DNA of 64,000 bases. Origin: Rhodopirellula bahusiensis (GTDB lineage: Bacteria; Planctomycetota; Planctomycetia; Pirellulales; Pirellulaceae). The notes below the pieces were generated by a model, which searched no databases, was not told where the DNA came from, and saw only the letters and a program-made list of their open reading frames with translations. Of this stretch, positions 9,786-16,990 are shown in pieces. Positions within the stretch are counted from its first letter, which is position 1. Each line of letters opens with the position of its first letter. The position numbers and the translations under genes were made by a program. Location of the stretch: positions 496,001 to 560,000 of the forward strand of contig NZ_NIZW01000002.1 in NCBI RefSeq assembly GCF_002727185.1. Reading direction: 5' to 3'.

Positions 9786-10198
9786 CAATGAAGCAACTCG
9801 GGGTGACACCGGACGGCTCGCGCCATTCCGCTACCAGTTTTAGCGGCAGGGCGCGAGCCCTCCGGTTCGGCCAACTACAGGTTTCAAGCCTGAAAAACCA
9901 CTGACCAACACGACACCATTCAAATCGTCAATCAAACTGGCTCCGGAGGAGTCCGCATCAGTAGCTCGGGGCGGCATCCCCAAGTACTGATAGTTTTGCA
10001 ATGAAGCAACTCGGGGTGACACCGGACGGCTCGCGCCGTTCCGCTACCATTTCTAGCGTCAGGGCGCGAGCCCTCCGGTTCGGCCAGGTACAGGTTTCAA
10101 GCCTGACAAACCACTGGCCAAGACGACACCATTCAAATCGTCAATCAAACTGGCTCCGGAGGAGTCCGCTTCAGTAGCTCGGGGTGGCAACCCCGAGT
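9786..10198. repeat. Direct duplication (period 213 bases) carrying palindromes
   Basis: About 200 bases from 9786 recur from 9999 with few changes. Each copy holds a large palindrome (arms around CCGGACGGCTCGCGCC and GGGCGCGAGCCCTCCGG) and, later, a GTAG followed by a stem-loop (9961 and 10174; CTCGGGG...CCCCGAG in copy two). The rest of the gap from 9632 to 10258 holds no convincing gene. Confidence 0.8.
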
Positions 10199-10258
10199 AC
10201 CGATCCATCAGACGCCGCACCGCCCCGGACGGGGCCGTCGCAATGCAGCAACAGTTGC

Positions 10259-10867
10259 CTATGGCACGTTCGGTTCGTTGCTCGCGGGAGCAAATGGATC
10301 CTCGATCCGAGAATCAAGAAATTCGGTGAATTCATTTGATAGGTGTGGCCAGCCTGCTTTTTCAAGGCAGTTGCGAAACTCAAGGTGCTCGAGCGTTTCG
10401 CTCGGAGTTCGCTTTGGTTTTTCGTTTGGAGGCAGCTCGGGTGCTAGCTGTCCGTTCATCAGAACCGGATAGTGGATGTAGCGGGTAGTGGCTCCCGGGT
10501 ACGAATAGCCGCCCGGACCCTTAAACAGAGACGCATCATACGGACCCTTGTACGTTACTAGCCAGTAGAAGCGATTCTCATCCGCTGAAACGAGCACGGC
10601 ACGGTGAAACGCCCACGCGTGCAGGTTGCCGAATCCAGTGAACTTTGTTCGTTCGTGTCGGGTCTTTGCAATCTGGATCGCCTTGGCAACGTCGCAAGGA
10701 ATCGGCTCCTCACCGACGTTCCATTTCGGCGTTTTCGCCAAGATTTCTGGCGTGACTGAGAATGCGGTGGTCGTTCCGTAAACCTTGAATTCATCTGCAG
10801 AGGAGTGCGTTTTCAATAGCAACGCCATCATTGCGAAAATGCCAATCTTCAAGACGTATAATTTCAT
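10259..10867 (-). CDS. Secreted protein of unknown function
   Basis: Start taken at the ATG at 10867, which gives a signal peptide (MKLYVLKIGIFAMMALLL, then polar residues and a probable cleavage before DEFKVYG). The mature part, about 180 residues, has a central Tyr/Trp-rich segment (HAWAFHRAVLVSADENRFYW) and a charged Pro-rich C-terminal third. I do not recognise a family. It lies at the left end of the same-strand run of small genes that includes the gene cassettes and may be an old cassette. I found no clear attC site after its stop, only a GC-rich hairpin region near 10205-10250. Confidence 0.6.
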   Translation of the reverse strand: MKLYVLKIGIFAMMALLLKTHSSADEFKVYGTTTAFSVTPEILAKTPKWNVGEEPIPCDVAKAIQIAKTRHERTKFTGFGNLHAWAFHRAVLVSADENRFYWLVTYKGPYDASLFKGPGGYSYPGATTRYIHYPVLMNGQLAPELPPNEKPKRTPSETLEHLEFRNCLEKAGWPHLSNEFTEFLDSRIEDPFAPASNEPNVP

Positions 10868-10986
10868 AGGTCGTCGGCGGCGTAAAAGTTTGGATTTGTT
10901 GGGCGGCATCTCAAGTGCGGACCTCGGTCCGAGAGAAGTGCGTCACCATTGGATACGCAGTGGTCGGCTCGCAGCGGTCGACAGAG

Positions 10987-11298
10987 TCAATCGCATCCCA
11001 AATCTTCGACGAAGCGTTGTTCCGGATAGATTCGGTCGTAATCGATATCCAGTTGTTCCGCAATGATTCGACGAACTCTGAGTGCACGTTCTCGATCGAC
11101 GCCCGGCGAACATCGCCGGATGAATTCATCTTCTGAGATGGGTGGCCATTCGTCATTGGGCGGGAAGGAAAAGGTCGCGTTCCAGAACGCCAGTCCGGCG
11201 GTTGCGGCACGCACGAGGCCGAGTCGAAACTGCATGGCGAAGATCTCAATTGGAATGATTTCGTTTTCTCTCAACACTTTCGTAGTGTGCCTTGTCAT
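10987..11298 (-). CDS. Small protein with carrier-protein-like C-terminus, probably frameshifted
   Basis: About 103 residues from the ATG at 11298 (ATG at 11235 also possible). The C-terminal end, RIIAEQLDIDYDRIYPEQRF followed by VEDLG, resembles helix I and the loop of acyl-carrier-protein-like domains, where DLG is followed by the DSL phosphopantetheine motif. Here the frame stops right after GCD, but the neighbouring frame continues with DAIDSVDRCE, so a one-base frameshift before the carrier Ser is likely. Without that repair the Ser is missing and the protein could not carry an acyl group. The assignment as a carrier protein is an inference from a short stretch. Nearby genes on the same strand are small and also partly degraded. 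Confidence 0.4.
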   Translation of the reverse strand: MTRHTTKVLRENEIIPIEIFAMQFRLGLVRAATAGLAFWNATFSFPPNDEWPPISEDEFIRRCSPGVDRERALRVRRIIAEQLDIDYDRIYPEQRFVEDLGCD

Positions 11299-11426
11299 AA
11301 TTAGCGGTTCGGCGCTGCAGCACCGTCTGACGATAAGTTGTTTGTCGGCCAAATAGAAAGGGGCGGAGCCATTTCGTGCGACCATCGCAGATCACCATCG
11401 CGTGCAGCGCATTGCGATCCCATCAT

Positions 11427-11838
11427 TCATCGCGCCGTAGCTATCGCCAACAGTTCCGTTTCGTCGGTTTGCTCGAGACCAAGGATTGCGACGTAGGGAT
11501 CACCAGGCAATCCAAGGGTTTCGGCAAATGCAGGTTCAGTTTTCATTCCCGACCGTTTCAACGCCGACACCGCTGGTCTTAGATCAGGAGACAACGCAAG
11601 CAACCGCTGTTCAATCCGAAAGTGCCGTACGCCCCACTGGCTATTCGTCGGGATTGGTTGGCAGAAGATCTCAAAGTCCCATCCGTACGCATTGAATTGA
11701 ACAATGACAAGCGATGTCGATATCGCTTTCAGGTACATCAATTCCAAGCGGTGGTGTTCCAAACACGCTCGGATCAAAAGGCCGCAAACTTGCAAACAAG
11801 CCGAGGTTCTCAATTGCGTCTTTGTACGTGATTCGCAT
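11427..11838 (-). pseudogene. DUF4269-family protein, broken by deletion and frameshift
   Basis: Two minus-strand frames each hold part of a DUF4269 domain. From the ATG at 11838, frame one gives MRITYKDAIENLGLF and GTPPLGIDVPESDIDIACH, the family's N-terminal Gly-Thr-Pro and Ser-Asp-Ile-Asp-Ile signature. Frame two then gives FEIFCQPIP, RHFRIEQRLL and KTEPAFAETLGLPGDPY, the C-terminal signature, ending at 11427. The roughly 40 residues that normally separate the two parts are missing, and the frame changes near 11712, so the gene is probably dead. DUF4269 resembles nucleotidyltransferases, but its role is not established. A half attC site lies directly upstream (11855-11883), which marks it as a former gene cassette. 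Confidence 0.7.
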
Positions 11839-11854
11839 TGAAGAAACATCAAGT

Positions 11855-11883
11855 GAAACAACTTCGTGCATCACCGAGCCGAC
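11855..11883 (-). other. Half attC site (right half only)
   Basis: On the minus strand GTCGGCTCGGTGATG, a short spacer and AGTTGTTTC closely match the right half (L' box, spacer, R' box) of the attC at 18660-18750. The matching left half is not found upstream, so the site is truncated, apparently fused into the 3' end of the gene at 11871-12206. Confidence 0.5.
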
Positions 11884-12206
11884 TTTGGCCCCGCGAAAGC
11901 AAGCCAAGCAGAGACCGGAAGCGCGAACGCTGCGTAAGTGAATGACAGGATGGTAATTGGACGATTCCCTTGTGGAGGTCCCCAGGAGTTGTAGTTTATC
12001 AAGAATACGATTAGCGAAGCGAACGCGATTGCGGAACCGCCAAAAACCATTGCAGCATGATCGCGATTTCGGAGTGCGAGAATAGCGATGACCAGTCCAA
12101 CGAGCGAGAAGATTGGACCAGAACCGATAATGGTCTCGTGCCGGTAAGCTTCGACGGCGAGTGAGGTGACTATCACAATTGCTTGCAGCACAATGAGCCG
12201 ACGCAT
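11871..12206 (-). CDS. Small membrane protein, probable cassette gene
   Basis: A 111-residue hydrophobic protein with about four membrane segments: MRRLIVLQAIVIVTSLAV, FSLVGLVIAILALR, AAMVFGGSAIAFASLIVFLI and ITILSFTYAAFALPVSAWLA. There are no recognisable motifs. Its 3' end runs into a half attC site, and the stop codon lies within the L' box, so the original C-terminus may have been lost by recombination. Small unknown membrane proteins are common in integron cassettes. A degenerate attC (12345-12436) lies about 140 bases upstream of its start. Confidence 0.6.
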   Translation of the reverse strand: MRRLIVLQAIVIVTSLAVEAYRHETIIGSGPIFSLVGLVIAILALRNRDHAAMVFGGSAIAFASLIVFLINYNSWGPPQGNRPITILSFTYAAFALPVSAWLAFAGPKSAR

Positions 12207-12344
12207 CCAGGGAGCCCGAGCTGGTACCCTGTCAACTAGGGCTGCATCGCAAACCGACGCAGACGCCGCGTACGGATTTGGATCGTGCGATTTGGCGGCA
12301 AATGAAATGGCCGTGGTTCCTTGGGGTGTCGAGGCATTTCAGTC

Positions 12345-12436
12345 GGGGGATGTCACGCGTAACCGGGAATGCATCGAAAAGTCTTTACAGGCTAAACCGC
12401 TCAGGACGCGTGCGCCGGGGCACGTTGTGGTTGACC
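12345..12436 (-). other. Degenerate attC site
   Basis: Minus strand: GGTCAAC (R''), eight bases, then CCCCGGCGCACGC (L''), a spacer, and GCATTCCCGGTTACG (L'). The AAC triplet is eight bases before the first extra base, as in the good sites at 16.9-18.8 kb. The final R' box lacks the GTT triplet (ATCCCCC), so the site may be inactive. Outside it, 12207-12344 holds nothing convincing. Confidence 0.55.
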
Positions 12437-12474
12437 GTCGATGTGAATTGAAATCCGAGACGCAATGAAATACG

Positions 12475-12909
12475 TCAGCGAGGAAGTAACGTTGGCTCGT
12501 CGCTTGAACGCTGCCTAGCGAACATGATCGCCGTAGCCGCGAGTGTGAGCAGCGCGCCGACAGTCATGGTGGCCCAGATGGTGTTGTGAGGAAAAGCGAT
12601 GTCCTCGGGAAGCACAGAGCGATAGGGTGCCATGCTGAGGTAGCCGTGGCATACGCCGACAACGCCAATGATCGCTGGCAAGAAGACAATCCAACGTGAT
12701 TTCAAAACCGCACCATTAGGCGCGTTCAACAGATCGTTCGCCAAAGCCGAGGCAATCGCAAAGATCCCGGTTGTGAACAGGAGGATTCCGTAAAGCGCCC
12801 CCATGCTACTAACGGTATCGGCGATGAATGACGATGGCAGCATGTTCGCAAGGGCGAAAGTCGCAATGCCACCGAAGCCGGACAGGATCAACAGTCGTGG
12901 AAGTCTCAT
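12475..12909 (-). CDS. Four-helix membrane protein, probable cassette gene
   Basis: Start at the ATG at 12909, which follows TAGGAAA by about 5 bases; the frame is open further but has no better start. The 144-residue protein has about four membrane segments (LLILSGFGGIATFALANML, MGALYGILLFTTGIFAIASA, IVFLPAIIGVVGVCHGYLSM, ATMTVGALLTLAATAIMFA) and a short polar tail. No family recognised. It is encoded on the same strand as the cassette genes around it, with the degenerate attC at 12345-12436 just after its stop, which is the expected place for a cassette's own recombination site. Confidence 0.65.
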   Translation of the reverse strand: MRLPRLLILSGFGGIATFALANMLPSSFIADTVSSMGALYGILLFTTGIFAIASALANDLLNAPNGAVLKSRWIVFLPAIIGVVGVCHGYLSMAPYRSVLPEDIAFPHNTIWATMTVGALLTLAATAIMFARQRSSDEPTLLPR

Positions 12910-12994
12910 AGTATTTCCTAAGCGAGAAGGCAGTTGGAGCAATTGACTATAAGTAGGATAGCTGCAGCAATCACCAAGTGCGGCCAATGTGTTT

Positions 12995-13636
12995 TCAATT
13001 TGCGACCGCCCGATGCGGCGTTTCAGTGTGATGCACGATGCTGCCTATTCGCCATTGTTGGGTGACGTGACAGGCTTTTGAGGTGGTGGCCCAATGATGA
13101 CGGCCACGTAGGCCATCGGCTGCTCGCCCTGAGCTGGCCTTTTCTCTCCGCTGACAGATATAATACAGCACGGGCTCAACTGCTCGAGTCCCAGGTTCAT
13201 CCGCCAGTGTGGCTCTCGCCTCATATCCTGAGGCTGGCGACCAGCCAACAACGCTCACCAGCACGCGTCCGTTTCTGCGTTCAGGAATGTCTCCGCCGAC
13301 AGGGCAAAAGGGGTGTTTGCCGTCAAGACGACCATCCCATACGTCATTGTCGACGATATCGTCTTCAAGCAGCCCGTCACAAACAGGCACCCAGTCTGTG
13401 ACAGCGAAATACCCGGTCTTGCCCAGCTCTTTGAGTTGCTCGGCAACCCAGGACTCGACGACGGGTCCATTTTGCTTCGGAGTCCGATCGGTGACCGGGA
13501 TGATCACCTTGACGAACACCTGGTTAAATCGCTGCCGTGCGATCAACTCTGGCGTCGGATTCTGGGCGGGTAGCTCAGAAGCAAAGGTCGTGAGCGTGTA
13601 GAAAACGAGCGGGACGGCAAAGCTGCGAAATCTCAT
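12995..13636 (-). CDS. Secreted protein of unknown function, C-terminus possibly frameshifted
   Basis: The ATG at 13636 follows GAGG at suitable spacing and starts a signal peptide (MRFRSFAVPLVFYTLTTFAS...). The next 130 residues read well: FNQVFVKVIIPVTDR, ESWVAEQLKELGKTGYFAV and a Cys/Asp-rich PVCDGLLEDDIVDNDVWDG. From about 13190 the frame becomes Arg/His-rich and unlike a protein. The frame one base off instead gives CCIISVSGEKRPAQGEQ and AYVAVIIGPPPQKP, ending at 13045. A one-base shift near 13190 is therefore likely, giving a true end at 13045. No family recognised. It is preceded by an attC site (13671-13757), so it is the body of a gene cassette. Confidence 0.55.
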   Translation of the reverse strand: MRFRSFAVPLVFYTLTTFASELPAQNPTPELIARQRFNQVFVKVIIPVTDRTPKQNGPVVESWVAEQLKELGKTGYFAVTDWVPVCDGLLEDDIVDNDVWDGRLDGKHPFCPVGGDIPERRNGRVLVSVVGWSPASGYEARATLADEPGTRAVEPVLYYICQRREKASSGRAADGLRGRHHWATTSKACHVTQQWRIGSIVHHTETPHRAVAN

Positions 13637-13670
13637 CCTGATCCTCATCGTGCATGGGTGACAGATTTCT

Positions 13671-13757
13671 GACAGAACGGAGTCGTCACGGAGCACCGCC
13701 AGCGTGTTTCCATTTGTAAAATCGCTATGTCGTGCTTCGGTGCACGGCATGATTTTG
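13671..13757 (-). other. attC site, left box degenerate
   Basis: Minus strand: CCGTGCACCGAAGCACG (L'' with the two extra bases G and A), a spacer, GTGCTCCGTGACG (L'), then GTTCTGTC (R'). Removing the two extra bases makes the arms nearly complementary, as in canonical attC sites. The R'' triplet is AAT instead of AAC. It lies 8 bases from the stop of the gene at 13765 and 35 bases before the next gene's start. Confidence 0.7.
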
Positions 13758-13764
13758 TGCAAAT

Positions 13765-13983
13765 TCAATCGAGTTCCGGGAGGCACTCGCGTCGATATCC
13801 GCTTGGGAGTTCAGGCCACCATTGCGAACGCCAGGTGTCGATCGGTTCCCAGTCGCTGACCGGAGAAAGTTCGCACGACGTGATGCTGTCGTCCGCACTT
13901 TCCGAGTCAAACGTAGTAGACGATTGTAAGGCTTCGTCGTCAGACAAAGCAAACGGTTTCGCGGCAATAGTAGTCGGTGCCAA
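13765..13983 (-). CDS. Short acidic protein or gene remnant beside attC
   Basis: About 72 residues if a TTG at 13983 starts it: acidic, with SDDEALQSSTTFDSESADD and a Trp/Pro-rich tail (DWEPIDTWRSQWWPELPSGY). The stop is 8 bases before the attC at 13671-13757, the right position for a cassette gene. However, there is no ATG or ribosome binding site, and the upstream edge coincides with the start (13963) of a large duplicated segment that carries a different frame. It is probably the 3' part of a cassette gene truncated by that rearrangement. Confidence 0.4.
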   Translation of the reverse strand: MAPTTIAAKPFALSDDEALQSSTTFDSESADDSITSCELSPVSDWEPIDTWRSQWWPELPSGYRRECLPELD

Positions 13984-14137
13984 ATTCCGAACGCACGAAA
14001 TTCAGTGCGTCACGCCAATGACTTGTGCCGTCAACGGTGAAGTCGAACTGGCCGATGTAAGAATAAGAAGTAGGGACGGGGCATAGATAGAGCCTGGCAG
14101 CCAAGACCTCCGTCCCCTTTGATCTTGCCCGGACTGC

Positions 14138-14719
14138 CTACATCGCAAAGCCAAGTACCGCGAGTGAAGGACGACCATCGCGGATATATGGAGACTCGAC
14201 GGATGTTGCGAGCTTGGCGTGTTCCAAAGAACGCTGCCAAATGTTTTCTGGTATCGATCGCATTAGGGAATCAATCCTTTTGCTATCCGAACAAATCAGA
14301 GCAGGGACAATCGGATTGAAATCTCGGAAACGATCATGTGAATTCGGACCTGGTGGAATTCGTGGGTCAGAGCGACCGTCCAGCGGATAGACATTCACCA
14401 CGAGGATCCGTTGGCCTCTTTTCCATGATGCAACACCGGGCCAGTCTTTGTTCATTTCCAAGAGCACAACCGCGTCAAGTTCGATGGAGTACGCAGCCAC
14501 CATTGGGCGCTTTACAGAGACAACCCACCCCGCGTCGACATCACCAATGTGCAAGGCTTGGGATAAACCGGTGTAGCCAGTGTGTTTTCCGGAAGTTGCG
14601 ATCATGATGTCTTTGGCCATCGCAGTGAAACCGAATTTCTCCGGTTCGATTTGCCTCCAAAGATCTTTTGACAGTTTCAGTTTCGCAGGGTTGGACGACT
14701 TGGGTTTGCTTTTGAACAC
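14138..14719 (-). CDS. 193-residue protein of unknown function (copy 1)
   Basis: Identical in sequence to the product at 15335-15916. It is soluble, without signal peptide or membrane segment. The N-terminus is Lys-rich (MFKSKPKSSNPAKLKLSKDL). The middle (HIGDVDAGWVVSVKRPMVAA, SIELDAVVLLEMNKDWPGVA, GQRILVVNVYPLDGR) reads like an alternating beta-rich domain, and the C-terminus is IPENIWQRSLEHAKLATSVE then SLAVLGFAM. I do not recognise a family. The start ATG lacks a strong ribosome binding site. In each copy the gene follows a small lipoprotein-like frame on the same strand, which suggests a two-gene unit. Absolute identity of the two copies points to a recent duplication. Confidence 0.65.
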   Translation of the reverse strand: MFKSKPKSSNPAKLKLSKDLWRQIEPEKFGFTAMAKDIMIATSGKHTGYTGLSQALHIGDVDAGWVVSVKRPMVAAYSIELDAVVLLEMNKDWPGVASWKRGQRILVVNVYPLDGRSDPRIPPGPNSHDRFRDFNPIVPALICSDSKRIDSLMRSIPENIWQRSLEHAKLATSVESPYIRDGRPSLAVLGFAM

Positions 14720-14843
14720 GGTTTTGTTTGGCGAGAGGAGAGGCGATGAGCCCGAGGGGCTCCAGTCATCGTTGTACAGGGAAAGGAACGCAGCCCATCA
14801 AACAACCTCCATATTGGTGTTTGAATAGATGTCGATCGTTTGG

Positions 14844-15002
14844 TCAGTCATGGGCCTGCCACTCCTCGCAACCGGCGAAAAGCACTGCGACGAAGCAGAT
14901 CGCCAGGAGGCTTCGCGTCTGTGTGCCATTGGGTGTTAGCCACGGTTCCCATGCACGACCGGAGCGATCACGCAAATGGCTCATGAAATTCATTCCAATC
15001 AT
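14844..15002 (-). CDS. 52-residue putative lipoprotein (copy 1)
   Basis: From the ATG at 15002: MIGMNFMSHLRDRSGRAWEP, then a hydrophobic segment (RSLLAICFVAVLFAGC) ending in a lipobox-like LFAGC, and the short tail EEWQAHD. An identical frame lies in the second copy. The positively charged part before the hydrophobic segment is longer than usual, and no ribosome binding site is clear, so it may be a remnant of a longer lipoprotein. Confidence 0.4.
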   Translation of the reverse strand: MIGMNFMSHLRDRSGRAWEPWLTPNGTQTRSLLAICFVAVLFAGCEEWQAHD

Positions 15003-15066
15003 TTCTGCAGCCCTGCTTATCCAGCCAGGGCGATGAGTATCGGCATTCCGATTAGAACCAAAGTTT

Positions 15067-15149
15067 GACTCGGAAAAGGGGACGGACTCGGAAAAGGGGA
15101 CGGGGGTCAATTGGCGTGATGCGTTGTTTTTGACCCCCGTCCCCTTTTC
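15067..15149. mobile_element. Palindromic miniature element at the duplication junction
   Basis: AAAAGGGGACGGGGGTCAA (15092-15110) and its perfect inverted copy (15130-15148) flank 19 bases; all 19 pairs match. Before it, an 18-base sequence ending in AAAAGGGGACG is repeated exactly (15067-15084, 15085-15102). It lies only between the two copies of the 1.1-kb duplication. Such G-rich palindromes are often linked to REP-associated tyrosine transposases; none is encoded here. Confidence 0.7.
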
Positions 15150-15334
15150 TTGGCTGTTGCAATAGTAGTCGGCGCCAAATTCCGAACGCACGAGATTCAG
15201 TGTGTCACGCCAATGACTTGTGCCGTCAACGGTGAAGTCGAACTGGCAGATGTAAGAATAGGAAGAAGGGGCGGGCATAGATAGAGCCTGGCAGCCAAGA
15301 TGACCTCCGTGCCCTTTGATCTTGCCCGGACTGC

Positions 15335-15916
15335 TTACATTGCAAAGCCAAGTACCGCGAGTGACGGACGACCATCGCGGATATATGGAGACTCGACGGA
15401 TGTTGCGAGCTTGGCGTGTTCCAAAGAACGCTGCCAAATGTTTTCTGGTATCGATCGCATTAGGGAATCAATCCTTTTGCTATCCGAACAAATCAGAGCA
15501 GGGACAATCGGATTGAAATCTCGGAAACGATCATGTGAATTCGGACCTGGTGGAATTCGTGGGTCAGAGCGACCGTCCAGCGGATAGACATTCACCACGA
15601 GGATCCGTTGGCCTCTTTTCCATGATGCAACACCGGGCCAGTCTTTGTTCATTTCCAAGAGCACAACCGCGTCAAGTTCGATGGAGTACGCAGCCACCAT
15701 TGGGCGCTTTACAGAGACAACCCACCCCGCGTCGACATCACCAATGTGCAAGGCTTGGGATAAACCGGTGTAGCCAGTGTGTTTTCCGGAAGTTGCGATC
15801 ATGATGTCTTTGGCCATCGCAGTGAAACCGAATTTCTCCGGTTCGATTTGCCTCCAAAGATCTTTTGACAGTTTCAGTTTCGCAGGGTTGGACGACTTGG
15901 GTTTGCTTTTGAACAC
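15335..15916 (-). CDS. 193-residue protein of unknown function (copy 2)
   Basis: Same protein, residue for residue, as the gene at 14138-14719, and in the same context: a 52-residue lipoprotein-like frame upstream (16041-16199), and a fragment downstream reading FDFTVDGTSHWRDTLNLVRS, the end of some other protein. This copy should be transcribed toward the palindromic element at 15092-15148. No catalytic motif is visible, so no function is offered. Two identical copies could raise dosage or simply be a recent, unselected event. Confidence 0.65.
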   Translation of the reverse strand: MFKSKPKSSNPAKLKLSKDLWRQIEPEKFGFTAMAKDIMIATSGKHTGYTGLSQALHIGDVDAGWVVSVKRPMVAAYSIELDAVVLLEMNKDWPGVASWKRGQRILVVNVYPLDGRSDPRIPPGPNSHDRFRDFNPIVPALICSDSKRIDSLMRSIPENIWQRSLEHAKLATSVESPYIRDGRPSLAVLGFAM

Positions 15917-16040
15917 GGTTTTGTTTGGCGAGAGGAGAGGCGATGAGCCCGAGGGGCTCCAGTCATCGTTGTACAGGGAAAGGAACGCAGCCCATCAAAC
16001 AACCTCCATATTGGTGTTTGAATAGATGTCGATCGTTTGG

Positions 16041-16199
16041 TCAGTCATGGGCCTGCCACTCCTCGCAACCGGCGAAAAGCACTGCGACGAAGCAGATCGC
16101 CAGGAGGCTTCGCGTCTGTGTGCCATTGGGTGTTAGCCACGGTTCCCATGCACGACCGGAGCGATCACGCAAATGGCTCATGAAATTCATTCCAATCAT
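16041..16199 (-). CDS. 52-residue putative lipoprotein (copy 2)
   Basis: Identical to the frame at 14844-15002: charged N-terminus, hydrophobic segment ending in LFAGC, short acidic/polar tail. It starts only 12 bases after the stop of a truncated membrane-protein frame (16214-16354). Confidence 0.4.
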   Translation of the reverse strand: MIGMNFMSHLRDRSGRAWEPWLTPNGTQTRSLLAICFVAVLFAGCEEWQAHD

Positions 16200-16213
16200 T
16201 TCTGCAGCCCTGC

Positions 16214-16354
16214 TTATCCAGCCAGGGCGATGAGTATCGGCATGCCGATTAGAACCAAAGTTTGGAGTGCCATCATAAACCAGTAGGGGCCCGGTGAAGT
16301 GCGTCGGTCGATCAAAGCGTTGTCGCCAAGCAAGCCTGCGACTGCGGCTAAGAA
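16214..16354 (-). pseudogene. C-terminal fragment of a small membrane protein
   Basis: The frame reads FLAAVAGLLGDNALIDRRTS, then PGPYWFMMALQTLVLIGMPI and LIALAG, with two membrane segments, but it has no start. On its upstream side it abuts a sequence ending in GACCCCCGCCC, a half copy of the palindrome found at 15092-15148. The gene appears cut by that element. In copy 1 of the duplication only the last few codons survive. Confidence 0.5.
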
Positions 16355-16435
16355 AAAAGGGCGGGGGTCAGTGATAGAGCCTGGCAGTCAGCAAGACCTC
16401 CGTGCCCTTTGATCTCGCCTTGCGGTGAAACTGAA

Positions 16436-16837
16436 TCACTCTGGATTGTCTCGCCGCTGCTGTTCGATCAGCTCAGCGATATCGTCCATCGAGAAAGACA
16501 TCAAAGGAACTCCTCTGAACTTTTCCCCGCCGCGTTCACGTGCAGACGCTTCCGAAAGTACAGCGTTCGTGAACTGTTGTACGCCAAACTTGGATTCGAG
16601 AGACTGCGTGTAGAGTGCTTCGGCAAGCAGATCTGCCGTAAGATTTCCTCCCGACAAGGCCTCACCAACGGTTGTATCTGGATCGACACTTTCGATGTCA
16701 GTTTTGGCGAAGTCTGCCGTGAACGTACAGACTTCCAAGACCAACCCAACCTTGCCTTTGGGCTCTTCGTCGGAACATCCAATGCACTGCAAAAACAAGA
16801 CCAACAATACCGTAAAAAGTCTGGCAAATCGTATCAT
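16436..16837 (-). CDS. Cassette-encoded lipoprotein of unknown function
   Basis: From the ATG at 16837: MIRFARLFTVLLVLFLQCIG then C, a textbook lipoprotein signal with the lipidated Cys at residue 21, followed by SDEEPKGK. The mature part (about 110 residues) is acidic and helix-prone (GEALSGGNLTADLLAEALYT, SFSMDDIAELIEQQRRDNPE). No family recognised. The start is 24 bases from the boundary of the attC site at 16861-16952, the usual short leader of a gene cassette. No attC follows its stop; instead there is a short repeat (about 16373-16425) shared with the 1.1-kb duplication, so the original recombination site was probably lost. Confidence 0.7.
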   Translation of the reverse strand: MIRFARLFTVLLVLFLQCIGCSDEEPKGKVGLVLEVCTFTADFAKTDIESVDPDTTVGEALSGGNLTADLLAEALYTQSLESKFGVQQFTNAVLSEASARERGGEKFRGVPLMSFSMDDIAELIEQQRRDNPE

Positions 16838-16860
16838 TTGATCTGGTGGCAATATTGGTT

Positions 16861-16952
16861 GGACGAATGCTAGCCGTAACCGGGTCGCGTCGAGAAAGTT
16901 AACCATTGTTAAAACGCTTGGCACGCGACTCCGGTACACGGAAATGTTATTT
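16861..16952 (-). other. attC recombination site
   Basis: Minus strand: AAATAAC (R''), CCGTGTACCGGAGTCGCGT (L'' with extra G and A), spacer, ACGCGACCCGGTTACGG (L'), then CTAGC and a degenerate R' (ATTCGTCC instead of GTT). Without the two extra bases the arms pair over 17 positions with one mismatch. Confidence 0.8.
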
Positions 16953-16990
16953 GCCGTTGTGAATTCAAATCTGTGAATTCAGAAGGGCGT

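Larger units (their letters stand above)
13963..15065. repeat. Tandem duplication, copy 1 (about 1.1 kb)
   Basis: Bases 13963-15065 recur at 15160-16262, an exact offset of 1197. The coding parts are identical at protein level; the left edge has about ten scattered changes. Each copy holds the gene for a 193-residue protein, a 52-residue putative lipoprotein and fragments of two other genes. Confidence 0.9.
15160..16262. repeat. Tandem duplication, copy 2 (about 1.1 kb)
   Basis: Second copy of the segment at 13963-15065. Its right edge continues into sequence that completes the gene fragment ending at 16214, so this copy keeps the older right junction, whereas copy 1 keeps the older left junction. 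Confidence 0.9.

Noticed and set aside
10200-10260. attC-like GC-rich hairpin after the gene at 10259
   Set aside because: The arms pair (CGGCCCC/GGGGC) but the spacing of the two extra bases and the GTT box do not match.
12166-12468. Plus-strand frame of 100 codons across the attC at 12345-12436
   Set aside because: It runs through the recombination site, has no ribosome binding site and no protein-like pattern.
12955-13042. A further attC-like site between the secreted-protein and membrane-protein cassette genes
   Set aside because: A short GCATCACACTG / CACTTGGTGATTGC pairing fits part of the pattern, but R'' and R' triplets are absent and the pairing is short.
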